From NCBI RefSeq assembly GCF_000218485.1, contig NZ_AFPB01000177.1:30842-94841 (forward strand): a DNA stretch of 64,000 bases. Reading direction: 5' to 3'. Position 1 is the stretch's first letter; every line of letters begins with the position of its first letter. This DNA comes from Aquimarina agarivorans (GTDB lineage: Bacteria > Bacteroidota > Bacteroidia > Flavobacteriales > Flavobacteriaceae). The notes beneath the pieces are model-generated. The model searched no databases, was not told the origin of the DNA, and was given only the letters and a program-made list of their open reading frames with translations. Made by a program: the position numbers and the translations under genes. Of this stretch, positions 19,719 to 28,092 are shown piece by piece.

Positions 19719-19805
19719 ATGAAAATGTACCAAAAGCTTGTGTTAGTATGCATTACTTGTTTAGCTATTATTACACTTGCAGTATGGTTAATTGAGAAAA
19801 TTTAA
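19719..19805 (+). CDS. 28-residue single-pass membrane peptide
   Basis: ATG 19719 opens a short frame just downstream of a -7 box. The product begins MKMYQKLVLVCITCLAIITL and ends WLIEKI, a single hydrophobic segment with two cysteines (CITC) and charged ends. It sits 21 bases before DUF2892 in the same promoter unit. I know of no named family. Support comes from the promoter position and the coherent membrane-peptide composition. Confidence 0.5.
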   Translation: MKMYQKLVLVCITCLAIITLAVWLIEKI

Positions 19806-19826
19806 ACATATTAAAATTTATTTATC

Positions 19827-20036
19827 ATGAAAAAGAACATGGGTAATGCTGATCGAATAATTAGGATAATTATTGCAGCTATAATTGGAGGCTTATATTG
19901 GAAAGGAATTATACCTGGAACATTAGGAATAATACTTATTATTTTAGCAGGAGTATTTGTTTTAACAAGTTTGATTAGCTTTTGTCCTTTATATACCATT
20001 TTTGGACTTAAAACATGTAAAGTAAAAGAAGCCTAA
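19827..20036 (+). CDS. DUF2892 (YgaP-like transmembrane) protein
   Basis: 69-residue membrane protein with two hydrophobic segments and the family hallmarks MGNADRIIRIIIAA at the start and SFCPLYTIFGLKTC near the end. DUF2892 is the membrane part of rhodanese proteins such as YgaP and is common beside sulfide-detoxification genes. The conserved cysteines (CPLY and KTC) may handle sulfane sulfur. It is in the transcription unit under operator site 3 and is followed by a terminator. Confidence 0.9.
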   Translation: MKKNMGNADRIIRIIIAAIIGGLYWKGIIPGTLGIILIILAGVFVLTSLISFCPLYTIFGLKTCKVKEA

Positions 20037-20054
20037 ATCTCTATTTCTTATACT

Positions 20055-20085
20055 AAAAAAGGGTTTGTAAAAAGACCCTTTTTTA
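20055..20085 (+). terminator. Rho-independent terminator after DUF2892
   Basis: Stem AAAAAAGGGT / ACCCTTTTTT at 20055-20064 and 20075-20084, with the T run as its 3' arm. Confidence 0.85.
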
Positions 20086-20181
20086 GCTTCAAATTTATTT
20101 AGAAACGACTGATTTCTTTTTTTGAAAATTATCAATATTACATGAAAAATATAGGAGGATTTCTTCCTAAAATATAGCTTA

Positions 20182-20226
20182 TGTAACCTAAGTTACTTGA
20201 AATAATACCATAAAAATATTTCTTTG
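20182..20226 (+). promoter_or_regulatory. Crp/Fnr-type operator (site 4) and promoter
   Basis: Palindrome TGTAACCTAAGTTACT at 20182-20197. Exactly 37 bases from its start lies TTTCTTTG (20219-20226), one base off the TAnnTTTG box. It precedes the YeeE/YedE pair. The box overlaps an in-frame TTG at 20224, which rules out that codon as the start. Confidence 0.75.
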
Positions 20227-20238
20227 AAAAAAAATAAA

Positions 20239-20793
20239 ATGGATTTGATTTACAACTCATGGGCATGGTATGTAAGTGGGCCTATACTAGCCTTAGTGAT
20301 GTTTCTCTTGTTAAAAGTAGGTAAAACCTTTGGAATGTCTTCTAACCTGAGAACGCTTTGTACTATATGTGGGGCAGGAAACAACACATCGTTTTTTAAT
20401 TTTGATTGGAAAACTCAAAAATGGAACTTGATTGTAGTGATCGGTGCTATAATAGGTGGAGCTATTGCTTCTAATTTTTTAACTACAGATCAAAGTGTAG
20501 ATATTTCTGAAAAAACTATAGATAGTTTACAGGCACTTGGGTTTTCTGATGCTGGAAAAACTTACGTTCCAAACCTATTATTCGATTTATCAGACATTTC
20601 TTATAGATCACTCGCAGTACTATTGCTAGGCGGTCTTTTAGTTGGTTTTGGAGCTAGGTATGCGGGTGGATGTACCTCTGGGCACGCTATATCGGGGTTA
20701 AGTAATCTTCAATTAGCTTCTTTAATCGCTGTAGCGGGTTTTTTTGTTGGAGGTTTAATTATGACCCATTTGTTGTTCCCTTTAATTTTTTAG
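20239..20793 (+). CDS. YeeE/YedE family sulfur transporter, first half protein
   Basis: About 184 residues with four to five membrane segments. Conserved cysteine motifs of the YeeE/YedE (sulf_transp) family are visible: TLCTICGAG and GARYAGGCTSGHAISG. Full-length YeeE proteins have about 350 residues; here the function is split over two adjacent genes. Family members take up thiosulfate or pass sulfane sulfur across the membrane. ATG 20239 is chosen because the upstream TTG lies in the promoter box. The next gene follows after one base. Confidence 0.9.
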   Translation: MDLIYNSWAWYVSGPILALVMFLLLKVGKTFGMSSNLRTLCTICGAGNNTSFFNFDWKTQKWNLIVVIGAIIGGAIASNFLTTDQSVDISEKTIDSLQALGFSDAGKTYVPNLLFDLSDISYRSLAVLLLGGLLVGFGARYAGGCTSGHAISGLSNLQLASLIAVAGFFVGGLIMTHLLFPLIF

Positions 20794-20794
20794 T

Positions 20795-21208
20795 ATGAAA
20801 ACACTTAGTTACTTAGGAATTGGTATCCTGTTTGGTATCACCATGTTTAAATCAGAGGCAGCTTCTTGGTTTAGGGTTTATGAAATGTTTCGTTTTGATG
20901 CTTTTCATATGTACGGGATCATTGGCTCTGCTTTGATTATAGGGATTTTAATGATACAATGGATTAAGAAAAAAAATATAAACACGCTTGATGGATCCGC
21001 TATTTATATTGAAGATAAACAAAAGGGAATTAAACGCTATTTATTTGGAGGCATCATTTTTGGTTTGGGATGGGCTCTAGCAGGAGCTTGTCCAGGACCT
21101 ATGTTTACTCTTTTAGGGGCGGGTTATTTAGGCATTGGTATTGTAATCGTTGGCGCATTGCTTGGTACCTATTTATATGGTATTTTAAGAGATAAATTGC
21201 CTCATTGA
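20795..21208 (+). CDS. YeeE/YedE family sulfur transporter, second half protein
   Basis: 137-residue membrane protein with about four membrane segments and the conserved cysteine motif LAGACPGPMFTLLGAGY. It corresponds to the second half of full-length YeeE and begins one base after the first half gene. Tandem half-size pairs of this kind are known in many bacteria. Together they probably form the thiosulfate or persulfide-sulfur channel of the cluster. Confidence 0.9.
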   Translation: MKTLSYLGIGILFGITMFKSEAASWFRVYEMFRFDAFHMYGIIGSALIIGILMIQWIKKKNINTLDGSAIYIEDKQKGIKRYLFGGIIFGLGWALAGACPGPMFTLLGAGYLGIGIVIVGALLGTYLYGILRDKLPH

Positions 21209-21382
21209 TTGTTTTGCTTTATGCTAGATAAATATCTTTGTATAGATATAAATTATTTTTCTGCTTTTCTATTTTCAAAGCGGAGCTTACAGGGAAGGGT
21301 CAAATTGTTAATTTCGGAACTTGTATACTAAAATCTGGTAATTTTAGGTGCAGCAGCCCTTGTTTGGAATGCTAATGAAAGC
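21209..21382. other. Intergenic region with a possible gene-end remnant
   Basis: At 21331-21386 a short plus-strand frame gives VILGAAALVWNANESS then stops, with an in-frame stop only a few codons upstream. It looks like the decayed end of a small membrane protein but is too short to assign. Nothing else seen. Confidence 0.2.
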
Positions 21383-21931
21383 TCATAATGCTTTTTCTTC
21401 ATATAACTCGGAATTGGAGGTATTTGCTTTTTTATTTTCTATAATTTGTATTCCTTTTTGGATGACTAAAGAATTTGGTAAACTGATATCATCACCATTT
21501 TCCAACTGGATAAAAAAATAAAAACCTGTAATGTCCTTAACCTTACCTTTCCAGTTATAGTCTTTATCGATGATATGTATATCATCTCCAATCCTGACTG
21601 GATGATGGAAAAATAAAATAACACTGGCTGTTAAATTTGATAATATGGACCATTGTGCAAAAAAACCAACTCCTAAAATTGCTAAAATTGAAGAAATAAA
21701 TACTGCAAGTTGTTTAAATTCAATACCCCAGATTAAGGAAAGTAGTGTAGCAGCAAAAAAATAAAATATGAAGTAAGAAAGGGTAAGCACAATTTTTCTC
21801 CGGTTGGCGTCAATTGCTTTTACAAAACTGAACTGCTTAACAGCTCGCTTTGTCAGTACTTGCGCGATTATTATAAAAATTAGTATTAATATACTGTAAA
21901 GTAGCTCGCTTTTAAAATCTGTTAAATGCAC
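21383..21931 (-). CDS. Small MscS-family mechanosensitive channel protein
   Basis: 182 residues: three membrane segments, the third being the pore-lining-type helix (LAILGVGFFAQWSILSNLTAS), and a short beta domain with HHPVRIGDDIHI and GDDISLPNSLVI. This is the core of the MscS channel family without the larger cytoplasmic cage of E. coli MscS (286 residues). It points away from the sulfur cluster and marks its likely end. Confidence 0.85.
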   Translation of the reverse strand: MHLTDFKSELLYSILILIFIIIAQVLTKRAVKQFSFVKAIDANRRKIVLTLSYFIFYFFAATLLSLIWGIEFKQLAVFISSILAILGVGFFAQWSILSNLTASVILFFHHPVRIGDDIHIIDKDYNWKGKVKDITGFYFFIQLENGDDISLPNSLVIQKGIQIIENKKANTSNSELYEEKAL

Positions 21932-22176
21932 TAGTTAAAAAATTAATATAAACGTTATTAAATGTTGGTAAAACTGTAATTTTAATCAAGTTAAAAAATA
22001 TCTTACAGTAGCTTTAGTTTTAAAACCATAAATATTACTAAAAATGATAGTGTTGTACATATCATGATTTTAAGGGGAATATTTAACGTTGGAAACGGTA
22101 TTAGTCTGCAATCTTTTTATAAAAAATCAAGATAAATACAATCGATTATGACTCACTTGAAAACGCTGATGGTATT

Positions 22177-23805
22177 TTATCGTTCTTTGGTTACTGTGTA
22201 AAAATCTGTTTTCAATCGAGATTTATAACCTCGTTTGGTACTGTCTACTGCATTTAGATCAAAAGTTTCAACAAACTTAATAGTAAATCCATCATCCAAA
22301 AATTTTAACTTATCTTTTGTGTTAGAAAAATGAGTAAGCACACCAATTTTCTGGTTTGGGCCAATCGAAAGTAATTCTTGCTCTGAAATACGGTTTGTTT
22401 TCTTACCATAATCCCAAAGCATTTCTGGAGTGATCCCTTCTAACCTGTAAACAGGAATTGAACTGTTTGTAATTTTAGAAATTGAATTATAATTGGGATT
22501 TCCCATAATAGCATTTGCAAGTGGAAATCCTGCACTTATTATAAAAAAAATAAAGGCGATGGTGGCATAAAATACTTTTGGAAAGTTATATTTTGAAAGG
22601 CAATACCAAATAAAACAACTTGTTCCAAATAATAGTACTGAAGTTAGTATGTAATTAAAATAGTATCCCTCAAGCTTTTCGCCAAAAAACAAGTAAGCTC
22701 CTGCAGGAAATAGTAATCCTATAATAATGATTAATACATAATTAAAGTATACAGGGAATTTTTCCCACTTTGAAATTTTAGAATTAAACGCGCGATAAAG
22801 ATATTCGATGTAAAACCCTGCTGTAAATGCCAATGGAAACAAAACTGGTAATAGATAACGAGATTTTTTAGTAGGAATTAATGACAGCAATACTACTGAA
22901 GCAACGGTCCATAAAAATACTAGTTTATACACTTTTTTATCGAATACTCGGGTTTTTAAATAGGGATAAATTAACGATACAAAGGCAAGAATTGTCCATA
23001 CTCCGGACTGCATAAAGAAGCTCCAGTAATAGTAAATAGGTTTTACTTCGTACCCAACCCATCGGCCAGATTCTTTTTCAGCAATACGTGTAGCATCCGT
23101 AGTGTCGTAAGTATAAATGTAATATGCCCACCATGATGATAATACAACTCCCAATAGGAGTATGGCAATTAAAGGCATCCATTTTTTACCGAAATTTTTA
23201 TATTTATATACTATTCCGTAGGCTATTAAAAAGGGGAGGAGTAAAGAATAATGTGAAACGGGTCCTTTACTCATAAATGATAAACCAATAAATAAGCCAG
23301 CCATTAACGCTGATTTATAATACTGATTGCTTGATTCGAAAAACTGAAACAAGTAATATACAGCTATAAGAATAAAACTGTGTGCAAAAATATCCCAAGT
23401 CCCATTACGACCTGCAAAAATTATCATAAATGATGTACCAAATACAAGTGTGGTAATTAATGAATAAGTCTTGCGTTTTGTCAGTTTTTTTGAAAATTCA
23501 AAACAAACAATCATTGCAATCAAAGTAATTAATGCCGAAGGAAGGCGCAACCATATAATATTTTCAAGTCCAAAAATTTTCCCAAAAAAAGCAACAATCC
23601 ATGTGGGTAATGGTGGTTTTTCGTACCTAGGCAACCCGTCCATTGTGGTCAGTAGCCAATTGCCATCAGTGAGCATTTCTCTAGCAGTTACAAAATTTCG
23701 TGCTTCCATAATGTTAGGATCAAGCGCACCCAAATGCATACAAAAAATTCCTAACCAAAATAGTATTATTGTAAGATATGGATATTTTTCTATCTCTATT
23801 TTCAT
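22177..23805 (-). CDS. ArnT-like glycosyltransferase (GT39/GT83 type)
   Basis: 542-residue polytopic membrane protein with the periplasmic loop YEKPPLPTW after the first membrane segment, typical of ArnT/PMT-type transferases that take a sugar from a polyprenyl-phosphate donor. About eleven membrane segments are followed by a soluble C-terminal domain (residues about 440-542). It is the last gene of a three-gene minus-strand operon and overlaps its neighbour by 4 bases. The acceptor, likely lipid A or another envelope glycolipid, is inferred. Confidence 0.85.
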   Translation of the reverse strand: MKIEIEKYPYLTIILFWLGIFCMHLGALDPNIMEARNFVTAREMLTDGNWLLTTMDGLPRYEKPPLPTWIVAFFGKIFGLENIIWLRLPSALITLIAMIVCFEFSKKLTKRKTYSLITTLVFGTSFMIIFAGRNGTWDIFAHSFILIAVYYLFQFFESSNQYYKSALMAGLFIGLSFMSKGPVSHYSLLLPFLIAYGIVYKYKNFGKKWMPLIAILLLGVVLSSWWAYYIYTYDTTDATRIAEKESGRWVGYEVKPIYYYWSFFMQSGVWTILAFVSLIYPYLKTRVFDKKVYKLVFLWTVASVVLLSLIPTKKSRYLLPVLFPLAFTAGFYIEYLYRAFNSKISKWEKFPVYFNYVLIIIIGLLFPAGAYLFFGEKLEGYYFNYILTSVLLFGTSCFIWYCLSKYNFPKVFYATIAFIFFIISAGFPLANAIMGNPNYNSISKITNSSIPVYRLEGITPEMLWDYGKKTNRISEQELLSIGPNQKIGVLTHFSNTKDKLKFLDDGFTIKFVETFDLNAVDSTKRGYKSRLKTDFYTVTKER

Positions 23806-24419
23806 TGTTTTTTTAAAATTAACATATTACGAGCGTACATTACTGTTCCCAATGAATGACCAAAGAGTAGTACTACATCTTTCCGAAAAATTCCATATAT
23901 TAAAATCAATAGTGACCCAGAAAGACTCAGTAGCCAAAAACCCATAGGTAGTGAGGATTTTTTTCTCCTTTCGGAATAAAACCATTGGTATACAAAGCGT
24001 AATGAAAATATTATTTGTGCAATTACTCCTAACAACAACAGCCATAATGGAATGTCTTCGTTTTGAAACAAAGATTCTCGGTCATAAACAGAATTGTTGT
24101 AACCAATAAATAAAATGATTGCAGGAAACGCATAAAGAAACCACTGTATTACTTTGGGAATTAAATGCCACTGCTTTTGTAGCTGAATATTGCGTATGTA
24201 TATAAAATAGGTAATAGACTGACCTAGCATAATGGCAAAATCATCGCGTAAATATCCATAGATAAATAGTAAAAAGGAGGCAATTAAACTCAGCTTCCAA
24301 AACAAAATGGGAGTGAGTACTTTTTTATGCCTTTCGGAAAGAATCCATTGCAACACTGAGCGGCCAGAAAATAAAAGCTGCGCAACAAAGCCTATGAGTA
24401 TTATTAGCTGGTTACTCAT
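23802..24419 (-). CDS. Lipid A biosynthesis N-terminal domain (LAB_N) protein, two repeats
   Basis: 205-residue membrane protein with two copies of the LAB_N motif: FVAQLLFSGRSVLQWILSE near residue 12 and the similar IIFSLRFVYQWFYSERRKK near residue 137. LAB_N occurs at the N-terminus of some LpxB enzymes and as a stand-alone membrane protein next to polyprenyl-sugar transferases. Overlaps on both sides (4 bases each) tie it to the GT2 and ArnT-like genes; a flippase or partner role is possible. Confidence 0.85.
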   Translation of the reverse strand: MSNQLIILIGFVAQLLFSGRSVLQWILSERHKKVLTPILFWKLSLIASFLLFIYGYLRDDFAIMLGQSITYFIYIRNIQLQKQWHLIPKVIQWFLYAFPAIILFIGYNNSVYDRESLFQNEDIPLWLLLLGVIAQIIFSLRFVYQWFYSERRKKSSLPMGFWLLSLSGSLLILIYGIFRKDVVLLFGHSLGTVMYARNMLILKKQ

Positions 24420-25129
24420 CCTTTTTTTGCCACAGTATAATTAATATACTTTTTTTTCATCCACAAATAAGCAAAGCAATCCATTAAGGGACCTAAAAGT
24501 CTGTTCCAAACTCCAAAATTTGCTGTACCTGCAATACGTTCAAAATGACTCACAGGTACTTGCTTTACTTTTCCGTTTTGTAACAAAATCATGGCAGGTA
24601 AAAAACGATGCAATCCCTTAAACATAGGAATTCGTTTTGCATAGTCTGTTTTTATAATTTTTAGGGGGCATCCCGTGTCGTCCATACCGTCGTTTGTAAA
24701 GGCACGACGGATCCCGTTTGCAATTTTTGACGATGTGTTTTTTACTATAGAATCCTTTCGGGCTGCTCTTACCCCCGTAACAAGATCATTAGCGTCAATA
24801 TATTCCAAAAGCAAATCAAATTCTTTTGGGTCTGTTTGCAAATCGGCATCAATGTAGCCTGTTAATGTGGTTTGCACATGATCAAAGCCAGCTTTTAACG
24901 CTGCGCTTAATCCATAATTTTTATCAAAAAAAATATAATTGAAATTTGAAAACGAAGCACAAATTTCTTCTATCATCTGTTGGCTTTTGTCTTTTGAGCC
25001 ATCATTTACAAAAAGTACTTGCGTAGGTACTTTTGCTACATTAATGTAAGTCTGTAATTCCTTGTGTACCCGAACTAAATTATCTTGTTCATTATACACT
25101 GGTATAACAATAGTTAATGCTTTGGTCAT
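24416..25129 (-). CDS. GT2 glycosyltransferase (dolichyl/undecaprenyl-phosphate sugar synthase type)
   Basis: 237-residue GT-A enzyme. The N-terminal IVIPVYNEQDNL, the DXD-like YIDADLQTDP at about residue 95 and the FVNDGSKD segment identify family 2 and its DPM1/ArnC-like branch. It would load a sugar onto undecaprenyl phosphate for the ArnT-like transferase two genes downstream. The short C-terminal hydrophobic stretch may touch the membrane. First gene of the operon. Confidence 0.9.
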   Translation of the reverse strand: MTKALTIVIPVYNEQDNLVRVHKELQTYINVAKVPTQVLFVNDGSKDKSQQMIEEICASFSNFNYIFFDKNYGLSAALKAGFDHVQTTLTGYIDADLQTDPKEFDLLLEYIDANDLVTGVRAARKDSIVKNTSSKIANGIRRAFTNDGMDDTGCPLKIIKTDYAKRIPMFKGLHRFLPAMILLQNGKVKQVPVSHFERIAGTANFGVWNRLLGPLMDCFAYLWMKKKYINYTVAKKG

Positions 25130-25578
25130 GTAAATGGTGTCTAATTTTAATTTTTAGCTAAAAATGCCTTTGGAATATAAACTTTGTAAACAATCCAAAT
25201 TCGCTTAAACTACATTTTTGCGAATTTAATTAATTAAATGCAAATGACTATTTTGTCGGTAGTTTTTAATTGTTGTTATTTCTAAAACTACTCAAAAAAA
25301 TTAGTATTAACGCTTGTGGTTATGTTGCCTGCATTAAGCATAAGGCTAATTCAAAAAATACCATTTATTTTCAATTTTGATTCGATAGAATAAAAATCTA
25401 ATATATTTAAATGCTCAAATAAAAAGATTAGTTAATATTATAAGCACATAATTTAAAATTAGAGCAAAGTTTTCTGTTACTATTTACTATTGTCAGAAAT
25501 TGAAGTATTGATGCTTGACAATGTTTAAAGCAATCATTCTGAATATTTTGGATTAGCAGATAAAAAATATCGCAAACC
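25130..25578. other. Intergenic region, 449 bp
   Basis: AT-rich DNA between the GT2 gene start and the end of the next minus-strand gene. No open frame of note, no tRNA and no clear hairpin seen. Confidence 0.5.
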
Positions 25579-26019
25579 TTACTGTTTGTGCATCATTAAG
25601 TTTTGAAGAGTGTATACATTTTTATTTATAGATTCCAACTGATTCAGTAAACTTTTGTACACCGTTCCTTTGTCATTTAAAATTGAAATAGCATATAAAT
25701 AATCATTAATAAGATTTTGTTCATGTTCAATCATTATTAATAAGATAGAATAAAAATTAGTTGAATTTAACTTATTGGTGTATTCCATTGATACATGAAT
25801 AGAATCGTCTAAATTTTTATAATTGGTTTTAGTGAATCCGTTCAACATATGAATAATAGCTTCTATATTGTCTAACTTTTGATCACTATTTGTTTTTATT
25901 ATTGTTTTAAGATTCATGTGCTGACAATGATCTCCCAACATTTCATAAAATTTTAATTGACGCCTATTTTCAATATATAATTGCTTTAAGGTAACTATAA
26001 CTGTGGTGAGCTCATCCAT
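25579..26019 (-). CDS. Hypothetical helical protein, possible four-helix bundle
   Basis: 146-residue protein with no signal peptide and no membrane segment, predicted all-helical from its heptad-like Leu/Ile spacing. Features include an early HCQHM, an HEQN segment near residue 102 and a C-terminal HKQ. Length and layout recall the DUF2383/PA2169-like four-helix-bundle group, but I cannot see a diagnostic motif. It stands alone, with long spacers on both sides. Confidence 0.55.
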   Translation of the reverse strand: MDELTTVIVTLKQLYIENRRQLKFYEMLGDHCQHMNLKTIIKTNSDQKLDNIEAIIHMLNGFTKTNYKNLDDSIHVSMEYTNKLNSTNFYSILLIMIEHEQNLINDYLYAISILNDKGTVYKSLLNQLESINKNVYTLQNLMMHKQ

Positions 26020-26250
26020 TTGTGTAATTTTTGTTTAAATCTATTATTAAATCAATAAAAAATTTATAAATACTTGTTAAAATAAAGTTTTTGATACTCT
26101 ATAAATCTTTTAGAGCAAAAAACTTTTTTGTTTGAGCAACGGAATGGTATGTTTTTGTTTGGAAAACGTATCACGTTAAAAATGAAAAAACTACTACCCA
26201 GATGGTTTTAATCCTATGTAGTTGCTCTTAAACAATTTTTCATAAAACAA

Positions 26251-26288
26251 AAAAATCGCTTAGAAAAAACTTTCTAAGCGATTTTTTT
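26251..26288 (-). terminator. Bidirectional terminator downstream of the GH16 gene
   Basis: A 16-bp perfect stem AAAAATCGCTTAGAAA / TTTCTAAGCGATTTTT (26251-26266 with 26271-26286) with T runs in both directions. It lies 29 bases after the end of the minus-strand GH16 gene. Confidence 0.9.
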
Positions 26289-26316
26289 TAAAACTAAGAT
26301 TTAAAATTTCCAGACG

Positions 26317-28092
26317 TTAATCTACAATTAATTTTAAAGTTTTGGTGTTATTAATTTGAATGAAATAAATTCCACTAGCCAAATTATTAGTACTAATATT
26401 TTCAGTAGTTCCTGACGCTGTAGTAGTTGAAATTTCAGCTCCTGAACTATTTCTCAAAATAATAGTATCACCTTGATTTATTCCTTCAATAATAACGTCG
26501 TTACCTCCAAGTATGGGGTTTGGATATGCTATTGTTTCTGAAGTTAAGGCATCATCTAAAACTTTAGCTCCGCTTTCTCTTCTCCATTCAAATGTTTCCC
26601 ATCCTCTTGGAGCTGCACCCTTAGGGAATAAAGGAGCATTATCTCGATTCCAAGCCGCTTGCACCCATCTGTTAGCCTGAACGCTTCTGAAGGCAACTCT
26701 GTTATTACCAACATTCCTCCATTCAAAACGTTCCCAATTTCGGTCGCTATTCCCTCTTGCTCTTAATATTACATTTTGATTGTTTCTATTTGATTGCACA
26801 TATTTACGAGCCGATAATGAATATAAAGCTACTACTCCTGAGCGGTGTCTGTCAACTCTAAATTTTTGACGATTACCAAAAACGCGATTTTGATTAGCAT
26901 ACAAATCGTTAGATAGTTCAGTTACTGCGGACACAAATTTACGATCACCTCCAGTTTTTCTTAACGAAATAATACTACCTATTGGAGCTCCATCTCCAGC
27001 GTTACCACCTCCATTGTTTGGTGGTGGTGGAGGTGGTGTTGGACCTCCACCACCAATAGTTGGTCTGTATACTCTAACCCAGTCAACTAACATAACGTTT
27101 TTATTGTTATTGTTCAAGTTTCCAACTGATTCAACAGGTCGACCAGCATGTGCCTCTGTGTCAATTATAATATGAGTAGGATCATTAAATTCTCTGTTTG
27201 GATAAGGAACTCCACCTCCGCTTTGTCCTTGTACATTTCTTAATAGTGCCTCAGTAGTACAATTTAAAACAGCAGCATTTGGACATTGCATTCGAGCATT
27301 TGCAAAACTACCGTTTAATCCACTAGCTACACGTCCAGAAACAAAATGCTGACCATCAAATCTAGGTACACCATCTATATAAAATTCCAATTGTGTTGGG
27401 CTTGCCCAATATACTCCAAAGGTATGAAATTGGTTTCTCCAAAAATCATTGTTACTGGTGCGGAAAAATGTTTGATAGGTAAAGTCAGTCAAATCCCGAC
27501 CACCACAATTCGTAGTAGTTTGTGCGCCTCCATGAGATTGTCCACCTCTACGGTGCCATAAATGGAAGTTGGTAGACATTTGTTTGGAGTAAAATTCATC
27601 TGGATCACCACCGTAACATTCTAATACATCAATTTCTTCATTATCACACTTGTTGAGCATCCAAAAGTTTGAAGAATTTCGAATATTTGAAACTTTTATA
27701 CGTGCTTCCATATAAACAGGATACCGTATTGTTCTTTTTGAACTTACAATACCGCAATTTACCAAACCTCCTGAACCTGGGCGTGCTCTAACTTCCATTC
27801 TACCGTTTCTTACTTCTACTAAATTACCTCCTTGCCAAACGGTTGATCCTGGTCCTCTGAATCCTGGGTCAGGTAAATAGCTTTGTGCCCAAACGTCTCT
27901 GAATTTTGCACTGTTTTTATTATTGTGGTTAAAATCATCTGAAAGGCCAGTGATTAAATCCCATGAGGCAAACCCCCTAAGATTACTTGGTAAAGGTGTG
28001 TTACCAAAATTTAATCCTCTATCATTTCTTTGAGAAAATATTGTAGAGGTGATACTTATCGCGAGAGCGAATAATAGTGATTTTAATTTCAT
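26317..28092 (-). CDS. T9SS-secreted GH16 glycoside hydrolase (agarase/porphyranase-like)
   Basis: 591 residues. A signal peptide ends near SIFSQ-type residues 18-21. The GH16 domain (about 40-345) has the catalytic EIDVLE at 153-158 (nucleophile Glu153, acid/base Glu158). A Gly/Pro linker with PPPPPP leads to a beta-trefoil, fascin-like domain (about 375-505) with the repeat pair NWERFEWRNVG and GWETFEWRRES. A type IX sorting domain (YPNPI...GIYFIQI) closes the protein. It probably cuts a red-algal galactan outside the cell; exact substrate not readable. No SusC/SusD genes adjoin it. Confidence 0.88.
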   Translation of the reverse strand: MKLKSLLFALAISITSTIFSQRNDRGLNFGNTPLPSNLRGFASWDLITGLSDDFNHNNKNSAKFRDVWAQSYLPDPGFRGPGSTVWQGGNLVEVRNGRMEVRARPGSGGLVNCGIVSSKRTIRYPVYMEARIKVSNIRNSSNFWMLNKCDNEEIDVLECYGGDPDEFYSKQMSTNFHLWHRRGGQSHGGAQTTTNCGGRDLTDFTYQTFFRTSNNDFWRNQFHTFGVYWASPTQLEFYIDGVPRFDGQHFVSGRVASGLNGSFANARMQCPNAAVLNCTTEALLRNVQGQSGGGVPYPNREFNDPTHIIIDTEAHAGRPVESVGNLNNNNKNVMLVDWVRVYRPTIGGGGPTPPPPPPNNGGGNAGDGAPIGSIISLRKTGGDRKFVSAVTELSNDLYANQNRVFGNRQKFRVDRHRSGVVALYSLSARKYVQSNRNNQNVILRARGNSDRNWERFEWRNVGNNRVAFRSVQANRWVQAAWNRDNAPLFPKGAAPRGWETFEWRRESGAKVLDDALTSETIAYPNPILGGNDVIIEGINQGDTIILRNSSGAEISTTTASGTTENISTNNLASGIYFIQINNTKTLKLIVD

